Origin: Embleya sp040605455
GTDB taxonomy: Bacteria > Actinomycetota > Actinomycetes > Streptomycetales > Streptomycetaceae
DNA length: 20,046 nt
NCBI RefSeq assembly: GCF_040605455.1
Contig: NZ_JBEXCV010000158.1
Span: forward strand, 1-20,046
Reading direction: 5' to 3'
Part shown: positions 14,278-20,046 of the stretch, in pieces
Layout: every line of letters starts with the position of its first letter
How positions within the stretch are numbered: position 1 is the stretch's first letter
Notes under the pieces: model-generated
The model's input: only the letters and a program-made list of their open reading frames with translations
Databases searched by the model: none
What the model was told of the DNA's origin: nothing
Translations under genes and position numbers: made by a program

Positions 14278-14860
14278 ACAGCCGGCGAGCCCGGGACCGG
14301 CGGCCCGGCCGGGGCTCGTCGGGTGGCCGAGGCGTGTGCGGCGTTCGGCGCCGACTTCGCGCTCGGGATGGTCATGTTGTCGCCCGACGCACGCTGCGCG
14401 GACCTGTTCGCCCGCTGCGCCGAGATCATCGCGCAGGCCGGGGCGCGCGGCGGTCGAGTTCCTGCCCTTCACCCCGATCGCCACGATCGCCGACGCCCGC
14501 ACCCCGGTGGCACACGCCGGGACCGCGAACTCCGGTGTCCCGGTCGACGCGTGGCACTTCTTCCAGGGCCCGGACACGTGGGCCACGCTCGCCGAGCTCT
14601 CGGTCGCCGAGATCGCCCATGTGCAGATCGACGACCACCCGGAACTGCTGCCGGCGGGCCCGGATTTCCATCCGGAGTGCATGTCGCGCCGGGTCATGCC
14701 GGGCGACGGGGTGTTCCCGGGCGTGTTCCGGGACGCGTTGTCGGCCAAGGGGTACCGACGGACCGGTCGGCGTCGAGGTGATCGATGCCGGGCTGGTCGC
14801 GCTCGGTGCAGCGGAGTACGCGCGGCGCCACGCGGGCGGCGGTACGGCGACCCTGGACCT
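14278..14860 (+). pseudogene. Broken sugar-phosphate isomerase/epimerase-like (AP endonuclease 2 fold) gene
   Basis: Coding-like sequence of one protein family is spread over three frames. The first is VAEACAAFGADFALGMVMLS...CAEIIAQAGA (to about 14447). The second is AAVEFLPFTPIATIADARTPV...GVPVDAWHFFQGPDTWATLAEL...IAHVQIDDHPELL...RRVMPGDGVFPGVF (about 14447-14750). The third is VGVEVIDAGLVALGAAEYARRH (about 14755-14840). The EFLPF, VDAWHF, HVQIDDHP, RRVMPGDG and VEVI blocks occur in that order in xylose isomerase-like TIM-barrel proteins. About the first third of such a protein (roughly 90-100 residues) is missing, there is no start codon context, and two frameshifts are needed. It is best read as a decayed remnant between the LLM operator and the serpin gene. 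Sequencing error could explain one frameshift but not the missing N-terminus. Confidence 0.75.
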
Positions 14861-14873
14861 GACGGATGGTCAG
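14859..14873. promoter_or_regulatory. Third, weaker copy of the CTGAYGRTCCRTCAG element
   Basis: On the minus strand this reads CTGACCATCCGTCAG, one base different from the element at 10552-10566. Five-bp arms are intact. It lies at the end of the broken isomerase gene and faces no intact gene start. It may be a relic operator or coincidence. Confidence 0.3.
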
Positions 14874-14922
14874 GCCGGTGGTTCGTCGGGGACGTGCGAC
14901 TCGGCCACCATCGTCGGTTCGG

Positions 14923-14952
14923 CGGACGGACAGGGTGCGGACGGGCAGGGTG
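14923..14952. repeat. Two tandem copies of a 15-bp unit
   Basis: CGGACGGACAGGGTG is followed directly by CGGACGGGCAGGGTG, with one difference. It lies in the non-coding stretch between the broken isomerase gene and the end of the serpin gene (14861-15042), where I see no other gene. Confidence 0.7.
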
Positions 14953-15042
14953 CCGATGCCCGGGAGGCGGCTGCGGACCGGGCCCGATCACCGTCGGGGT
15001 GCGGCGTGTTGCCCCCGCCGGGCGAAGCACACCGACCGGGCG

Positions 15043-16170
15043 TCACAACCCCTGATCGGGCGCGTCCCGCGGCGCCGTCGCCTGAAAGGCCGCGAACAGC
15101 GGTACGTAGCCGGACGCGTCCATCACCACACACGCGAAGGGCCGGTCGAAGGCCACCCGCCGCCGGGCCGGTTCCGGCTCGTGGCTCATCCAGTCCAGGG
15201 TGATCGTGGTCACCGAGGTGGCCTCGACACCCTCCTCGGCGATCCGCAGCAGCGACTCCTGGACCACCTGGTCGATCCGCACCGGCTCGTTCGTCATCGC
15301 GCCGAAGTCCGCGTCGTCGGTCAACGCGGTCTCCACCCCCAGATCGATCAGATGCGGCACCACATCCAGCCGGGTGCGCAGTTCGAAGCGTGGCAGCCGC
15401 ACCTCGACGTCCTCGCCCTCGTACGCCTTTCCCGTGTCGCGCGGCGCCCACGCGGCGGTGATCACCGACGCCGGCGGCGCATGCTCCGGGCCGAGCGCGA
15501 ACCGCACCCGGGCGGACTGCTCCCCCGCGCACAGCAATTCGACCACGGTGACCTCGCCGTCCCGGCCGGAAATCGCCCACACGTCCGCGGCCGGCACCTC
15601 GCGCTGCATCGTCGGCACGCGGGTGTGCGTACCGTCCGCGGCGTGGAAGTGCAGGTCGTGCGTCCTCGCCACGTCGAACTCCTCGCGCCAGCGGGCCCGC
15701 AGCGCGAGCGCGTTGATCAGGACCACGCGAGTCGATGCGTCGAGTTCGACGGGTATCCGCTCGATCAGCCCGTCGGTGGCCCGCGCGACCCACGCGTCCA
15801 GCTCGTCCTGCGCCCGCAACGCGCCGAACCCGATCTCCGGCAGCGCCGCGCGGAAGCCCTCGCGCAGCGGCGACACGCTCCACACCCCGGTCGCCACCGC
15901 CAGCGCCTCGGTGCCGGCCAGATCACGCGCGGCCGCGCTCACCACCGGCGCCGACTCGCGCCACGCCAGGCCGACCAGATCGGCGAGTTCCTCCGCGGTG
16001 TCGCCCTCCGCTCCGGTGGCCACCGCCGCGAGCGCGAGCCACAGACCGGTCGGCGAGCACACCACGTCGCCGCCGGCCGCCCGCACCCGGGGGTCGCTCA
16101 GCATCGAGTCGAGCCAGCGCGAGGCCAGTTCCCTTACGGTGCCCGCGTGTTCACGCAGAGCCGGTTCCAT
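15043..16170 (-). CDS. Serpin-family protein (protease inhibitor I4 fold), intracellular
   Basis: The protein has 375 residues and starts at ATG 16170 with AAGGTGAT upstream. The serpin fold is recognisable: VVCSPTGLWLALAAVATGAEGDTAEEL at the start, LINALALRARWREEFD (the usual NAIYFKGxWxxxF region), VRLPRFELRTRLDVVPHLIDLGVETALTDDADF, and FDRPFACVVMDASGYVPLFAA at the C-terminus. The hinge is AEEGVEATSVTT at 311-322. Inhibitory serpins usually have small residues at P14 and P12-P9. Here P14 is Val315 and P9 is Val320, while Gly314, Ala317, Thr318 and Ser319 fit, so inhibition is possible but not certain. No signal peptide or membrane segment is visible, so it should act in the cytosol. A target protease cannot be named. 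It is divergent from the SnoaL-like gene (98-nt gap). Confidence 0.9.
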   Translation of the reverse strand: MEPALREHAGTVRELASRWLDSMLSDPRVRAAGGDVVCSPTGLWLALAAVATGAEGDTAEELADLVGLAWRESAPVVSAAARDLAGTEALAVATGVWSVSPLREGFRAALPEIGFGALRAQDELDAWVARATDGLIERIPVELDASTRVVLINALALRARWREEFDVARTHDLHFHAADGTHTRVPTMQREVPAADVWAISGRDGEVTVVELLCAGEQSARVRFALGPEHAPPASVITAAWAPRDTGKAYEGEDVEVRLPRFELRTRLDVVPHLIDLGVETALTDDADFGAMTNEPVRIDQVVQESLLRIAEEGVEATSVTTITLDWMSHEPEPARRRVAFDRPFACVVMDASGYVPLFAAFQATAPRDAPDQGL

Positions 16171-16268
16171 CTGATCACCTTCGTCGTCGCCGCGTCGTCG
16201 CTGCCCGGAGTTGTTCGGTGTCCCCCGGCCGGAGGGATGTATTCCTCCCGACCGTAGTGTCGTGTGCC

Positions 16269-16835
16269 ATGAACGACTTCGGCGGGGACCTGGAGCTGCG
16301 CAGGCTGATCGACCGTCAGGCCATCCACGACGTCGTCCTGCGGTACTGCCGGGGGGTCGACCGGATGGACCTCGACGCCGTCCGCGCGTGCTACCACCCC
16401 GACGCCACCGACGAGCACGGCAGCTTCATCGGGACGGTGGACGAATACCTCGCGTGGATCGAGCGATTGCTCCCCCGGTACACCTCGACCATGCATCTCG
16501 TCGGCAACCACCTGGTGGAATTCGGCCACGACACGCCCGATCTCGCCCGTTCGGAGACGTACGGAATGGCCTTCCACCGCAGCGCCGACCCGGCGCCGCG
16601 CGGCAACCTGATCACCGGCTTCCGCTACATCGACGACTTCGCCCGACGCGACGGCGTGTGGCGGATCGCCCGCCGGGTGGCCACCACCGAGTGGGTCCGG
16701 GTCGACGACGCGGCCGGGCAGTGGGCGGTACCCGAGGGCATGCGCACGGGCCGACGGGACCGCACGGACGCGGTGTACGCACCCTTTCCCGCCGACCCGC
16801 CCGGTCCGCCCCGCCCTCCCGGCACCAAGCCCTAA
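16269..16835 (+). CDS. SnoaL-like (NTF2-fold) protein
   Basis: The protein has 188 residues and starts at ATG 16269. There is no clear Shine-Dalgarno just upstream, so it may be leaderless or weakly translated. The N-terminal helix LELRRLIDRQAIHDVVLRYCRGVDRMDLDAVRACYHPDA, followed by STMHLVGNHLVEF and a strand pair ending in DGVWRIARRVATTEWVR, is the standard SnoaL_4 pattern: a cone-shaped barrel seen in polyketide cyclases, ring-hydroxylating dioxygenase beta subunits and dehydratases. The Tyr/Asp/His residues of the HPDATDEHG stretch are at the usual pocket entrance. The C-terminal 30 residues are a Pro/Arg-rich tail. Substrate and reaction cannot be assigned. Its TAA (16833-16835) overlaps the stop codon of the convergent ATPase gene, leaving no room for a terminator between them. 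Confidence 0.88.
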   Translation: MNDFGGDLELRRLIDRQAIHDVVLRYCRGVDRMDLDAVRACYHPDATDEHGSFIGTVDEYLAWIERLLPRYTSTMHLVGNHLVEFGHDTPDLARSETYGMAFHRSADPAPRGNLITGFRYIDDFARRDGVWRIARRVATTEWVRVDDAAGQWAVPEGMRTGRRDRTDAVYAPFPADPPGPPRPPGTKP

Positions 16836-19800
16836 CCGATCGGCTCCGCCGCGGACTCGGTCGGCCTGCGGAACACCCGGGTCGCGTGGATCTCCCCGAC
16901 GATCTGCGGCGCGTCCGGCTCCTGCGGCACCGGCAGCCCTGGCCGCAGGTGCTCCTCGACCGAGATGTACTTGAGCCCGGCGCGCAGGTCCGCGTCGTTG
17001 CGCAGCCGCACCACCAGCGGAAACTCGGCCAGCGCCGTGGTATCGAACAGGCCGGTCGTGTAGACCAGTTGCACCCCGAGCGCGTCCGCGACCGCGCGTT
17101 GCAGCTCCAGCAGATAGGACGCGTTGGCCCGCCCGATCGGGTTGTCCAGGAACAACGTCCCGGCGTGCCGGTGCCGGGCCCGACCACGATCGTTGCTGCG
17201 CAGCGCCGCCATCGTGCAGTACAGCGCGATGGCCGCGGTGAGCAGCTGTCCGCCGGAGAACACGTCGCCCATCTGCCCCACCGGCACCCGCTCGGCGCGC
17301 AGCACCGAGTCCGGCTTGAGGATCTCCACCTGCACCCCGCGCGGGCGCAGCGCCGCGTGCACGCCGCGCAGGAGCAGCGTCATCCCGTCCCGGCGCACGC
17401 CGCCGACCGTGCCGTCCCGACCGCGCTTGATCGTGCGGGTCGCCTCGTCGACCACCTCACCCAGCGCCTCCACCAGGCCCGCCGCATCCGGTTCGTCGAA
17501 CCGGATGCGCAGGAACTCCTGGCCGGACCACTCGCCGAGTTCCTCCGGCAGCCGGGACAGCCGCTGCGCCGCGCGCAGCGTGGTCAGCGCGGCCTCGACC
17601 ATGCCGCGCATCCGGTCCACGATGCTGTCCCGGTTGCGCTCGATCTGGCGCAGTTCGTCGGTGAGTACCCGCAGGCGCGGGGCGAACGCGGCCGACCAGG
17701 CGGGCGCGTGCTCGGCCAGCGCGGCCGGCGGCAGTTCCCGGATCTGCTGCCGGGCGGGCATCCGGACCTGCTCGAACCGGGTCGCGCCCGCATGCCGCAC
17801 GAGCGTCTCGGTCCGCTCCCGCACCTGCGCCTCGGCTGCGGACAGGTCGGCCGCGGCGGCACGCAGCGCGCGCCGGCATGTGGTCGCCGCGTCCCGCGCG
17901 TCCGCGACCGGGCCCGCGAACGGCGTGGCGGGCGGCTGTTCGGGGTCCACCGGCACGGCCGGCAGCGTGTCCGTGAGCGAGGCCGCCACCTCGCCGAAGG
18001 CGCCCGCCGCATGGTCGGCGTCGGTGTGCTCGCGGGCCAGCCGGCCGTGCGTCTCGCGGGCCGAGGTCAGCGCCTCGGTACGAGCGGCGTGTTCGGCGCC
18101 GGCGGCGCGCAGCAGTTCCAGCGCGTGCGCGCCGTCTCGGGGCCGCTGCTCCTCGGGCAGATCCAGGTGATGTGCGCGGCCCTCGGCCGGGGCGTGCCGC
18201 TCGACCTCGCCACGCAGTCGGCCCAACAGTTCGCTGGCCGCGTCGGCCCGACCCTCCAGGGTGCGTACGTGGTCCTCGGCGCGGCCGGCCGCGGCCAACC
18301 GGGACGGACCGTCGGAGCCGTCGAAGCCGTCCAGGAGCTCGGCCGCCTGTCGGCGCACCTTCGCGGTGAGCCGGTCCAGCGTGCTCTGCGCGGCGGTCTC
18401 CTCGCTCTCCGCCCGAGCCTGCTCGGCGCGCAGGTCGGCACCCACACCGACCTTCTCGTACAGCGCGCGGGCCGTACGATACGCCTCGCGCAACGCGGGC
18501 AACGACGCACGCGCGGCGGCCTCGTCGGCCGGCGCGTCGGCGACCTGCTCCTCCAGCGCCCCGGTGATCTCGGCCCGCTCCTCGCGCAGCGCACGGGCGG
18601 TACGCCTGGCGTCGTCGGCGGAGCGCTGCGCCTGCCGGCGGTCCTCGTCCGCGGTCCGGGCCAGCGTGCGGTCCGCCTCGACGCCCGCCTCGTGTTCGCC
18701 GGTCTCCTGTTCCAACTCGCGGATCCGACGCGCCCAACCGGCCCGCTCGCGCAGCCGGAAGGCCAGCCCGGCCAGCGCATCCGCCCGACGGCGCGCGGTC
18801 TGCGCGCCGTCCATCCGCCGATCGCGCCGGTCCACGGCCTGCGCCCGGGCCTGCTCGGCGCTCACCGCAGCGATCTCCGCGGCCTCTCCCGCTGCCTGTG
18901 CGGCGGCCAGTTCCAGCCGCGCCTCGGTGACCGCCGCCAGGAGCGCGTCGAGCCGGCCCGCCGGACACGCGGCCCGCCACGTCGCCAACCGCCCGGCCAG
19001 CGCCCGGTCGCCCTCCAGGCGCGCGGCCCGCACCCGGATCGCCTCTTGTCGCTCGCCCGCCCGACGGCGCAGCGCGTCCCGCTCGGTGTCGGCCGCGCGT
19101 TCGTCGTGCATCGCCGGGTTCGGCGGCACCAGGAACGTGTCGGGGCGGTCCCGGCCGGGTTCGAGCAACGCCTGTGGGGTGCCCACCGCGACCGCCGAGC
19201 GCGGCAGCAGCGCGGCCTCGGCGAGCACGTCCCTGGCCCGGTCCATCGCGTTGTGCATGGTCACGATGACGCCGTCGACCAGCTCGGGGCGGGCCGCCAG
19301 CACCGCGGAATGCCGCTCGGCGGGCACCGACTGGGCCAGGTAGCGCCAACCCGGCAGGGCCGGAATGCCGTGCTCGCCCAGGAGTTCGACCGCGGCCAGC
19401 ACGTCCGGTCCGGCGGGCAGCAGACCGCCGTCGCCGAGCGCGCCCAGGATCCGCGAGTCGTCGGCGGCGCCGGTGCGCAGTTGGAACAGCGTGCGCTCGC
19501 CGTCGGTGACCGCCTCGGCGAGCAGTTCGCGCAGCACGTCGGCGGCCCGGTCGAAGGCCCGTGCGGCCTGCTCGCCGACCGCCTCCTCGGCATCGGGACC
19601 GAGCAGTTCGCGCACCCGCGGATCGGCCGCGAGCACCGCCGCGTTCGCGTGCACGGCGGCCAGGTCGGCCTCGGCCACACCCAGCCGGTCCGCCGCCCGG
19701 GCCGCGGCCAACTCGGCCCGCCCACGCGCCGACTCGGCCTCGCGCACGCCCGCGGCGAGCTGTTCGGCGCTCGCCCGGGCCTCGGCCCACGCGGCGGAGG

Positions 19801-20046
19801 CGGCCTTCTCCTCGTCCGAGGCGCGCGCGGCGGATTCGGCCGGATCGCCGTCGTCGTCGATCCAACCCGCCTGGACCGCAAGATCGAGTTCGGCGCCCAC
19901 CTCGGCGAGCCGGCCGCGCAGGTGTGCCGCCTCGCTGCGGGTGCGCTGCGCCTCGGTCGCCGCGGTGGTGGCGGCCCGCTGGGCCCGCTCGCCGCGCTCC
20001 TGGAGCTCGGCGGCCCGGCGTTCCTCGGTGTCCGCCCGGCCCTCGG
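16832..20046 (-). CDS. Large SMC/Rad50-like coiled-coil ATPase (C-terminal part; runs off the right edge)
   Basis: The frame is open from the right edge to TAG at 16832-16834, about 1070 residues. The N-terminus with Walker A lies outside. Most of the visible protein is Ala/Arg/Glu-rich helix with heptad character (long coiled coils), interrupted by a more globular stretch about residues 125-300 containing VIVTMHNAMDRARDVLAEAALL and FLVPPNPAMHDE. The C-terminal head has the ABC signature FSGGQ (SGGQ codons at 17246-17257) and a Walker B TLFLDN (17141-17158). The Walker B Asp is followed by Asn, not the usual catalytic Glu. The H-loop region reads LVYTTGLFD without histidine. Related proteins serve DNA repair, chromosome condensation or plasmid defence (MukB, MksB, JetC); which type this is cannot be told without upstream genes. 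No partner subunit is visible in this window. Confidence 0.88.
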   Translation of the reverse strand, partial: EGRADTEERRAAELQERGERAQRAATTAATEAQRTRSEAAHLRGRLAEVGAELDLAVQAGWIDDDGDPAESAARASDEEKAASAAWAEARASAEQLAAGVREAESARGRAELAAARAADRLGVAEADLAAVHANAAVLAADPRVRELLGPDAEEAVGEQAARAFDRAADVLRELLAEAVTDGERTLFQLRTGAADDSRILGALGDGGLLPAGPDVLAAVELLGEHGIPALPGWRYLAQSVPAERHSAVLAARPELVDGVIVTMHNAMDRARDVLAEAALLPRSAVAVGTPQALLEPGRDRPDTFLVPPNPAMHDERAADTERDALRRRAGERQEAIRVRAARLEGDRALAGRLATWRAACPAGRLDALLAAVTEARLELAAAQAAGEAAEIAAVSAEQARAQAVDRRDRRMDGAQTARRRADALAGLAFRLRERAGWARRIRELEQETGEHEAGVEADRTLARTADEDRRQAQRSADDARRTARALREERAEITGALEEQVADAPADEAAARASLPALREAYRTARALYEKVGVGADLRAEQARAESEETAAQSTLDRLTAKVRRQAAELLDGFDGSDGPSRLAAAGRAEDHVRTLEGRADAASELLGRLRGEVERHAPAEGRAHHLDLPEEQRPRDGAHALELLRAAGAEHAARTEALTSARETHGRLAREHTDADHAAGAFGEVAASLTDTLPAVPVDPEQPPATPFAGPVADARDAATTCRRALRAAAADLSAAEAQVRERTETLVRHAGATRFEQVRMPARQQIRELPPAALAEHAPAWSAAFAPRLRVLTDELRQIERNRDSIVDRMRGMVEAALTTLRAAQRLSRLPEELGEWSGQEFLRIRFDEPDAAGLVEALGEVVDEATRTIKRGRDGTVGGVRRDGMTLLLRGVHAALRPRGVQVEILKPDSVLRAERVPVGQMGDVFSGGQLLTAAIALYCTMAALRSNDRGRARHRHAGTLFLDNPIGRANASYLLELQRAVADALGVQLVYTTGLFDTTALAEFPLVVRLRNDADLRAGLKYISVEEHLRPGLPVPQEPDAPQIVGEIHATRVFRRPTESAAEPIG

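Noticed and set aside
14336..15055. A 239-codon plus-strand open frame read as an intact gene
   Set aside because: Only its middle part matches the isomerase family. Its start and end are out-of-frame readings of the same broken gene.
16228..16246. Weak inverted repeat GGAGG...CCTCC between the serpin and SnoaL-like genes
   Set aside because: The arms are only 5 bp, which is common in GC-rich DNA. It does not match the operator seen elsewhere in the window.
1..20046. tRNA, rRNA, CRISPR arrays, insertion sequences, integrases or phage genes
   Set aside because: I looked for them on both strands and saw no supporting sequence.

Overview
The window is very GC-rich. Almost every real gene has G or C in third codon positions, many genes start with GTG, and neighbouring genes overlap by 4 nt. 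Together with sbp/DUF881 genes, a GDP-mannose synthesis gene, GT87 mannosyltransferase and an F420-type oxidoreductase, this points to a filamentous actinomycete of the Streptomyces type. The exact genus cannot be read from the sequence. No rRNA, tRNA, CRISPR array, transposase or phage gene is visible.

Left block (about 1-7200, all on the minus strand). In transcription order this holds an uncharacterised small gene, a GT87 polyprenyl-phosphate-mannose-type mannosyltransferase, a CDP-alcohol phosphatidyltransferase, a three-domain mannose-1-phosphate guanylyltransferase/phosphomannomutase-like protein, then DUF881 - Sbp (DUF1290) - DUF881. The last gene runs off the left edge. From the phosphatidyltransferase onward the order resembles the Mycobacterium tuberculosis Rv1822-Rv1825 neighbourhood, so this looks like a conserved cell-envelope locus: lipid head-group synthesis, mannose donor supply, mannosylation and small membrane proteins. 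A GC hairpin and a second palindrome separate the guanylyltransferase from the DUF881/Sbp genes.

Middle block (7381-14274). A minus-strand acetoacetyl-CoA synthetase diverges from a plus-strand AurF-like di-iron oxygenase. Then come a DUF35 zinc-ribbon/OB-fold protein translationally coupled to a thiolase-fold protein, and an amidohydrolase-fold protein. A convergent F420-dependent LLM oxidoreductase closes the block. The promoter regions of the DUF35-thiolase pair and of the LLM gene carry the same 15-bp palindrome, CTGAYGRTCCRTCAG, so one repressor probably controls both. The thiolase-fold protein lacks both thiolase catalytic histidines, and the amidohydrolase-fold protein lacks the HxH metal motif. 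This is the most promising candidate here for an undescribed pathway, perhaps with Ltp2/DUF35-like retro-aldolase chemistry.

Right block (14278-20046). A decayed sugar-phosphate isomerase-like gene contains two frameshifts and has lost its N-terminus. It is followed by a minus-strand serpin, a divergent plus-strand SnoaL-like protein, and the C-terminal two thirds or so of a very large SMC/Rad50-like coiled-coil ATPase that runs off the right edge. The ATPase has Asn where ABC ATPases normally have the catalytic Glu after the Walker B Asp. Its stop codon overlaps the SnoaL gene's stop codon tail to tail.
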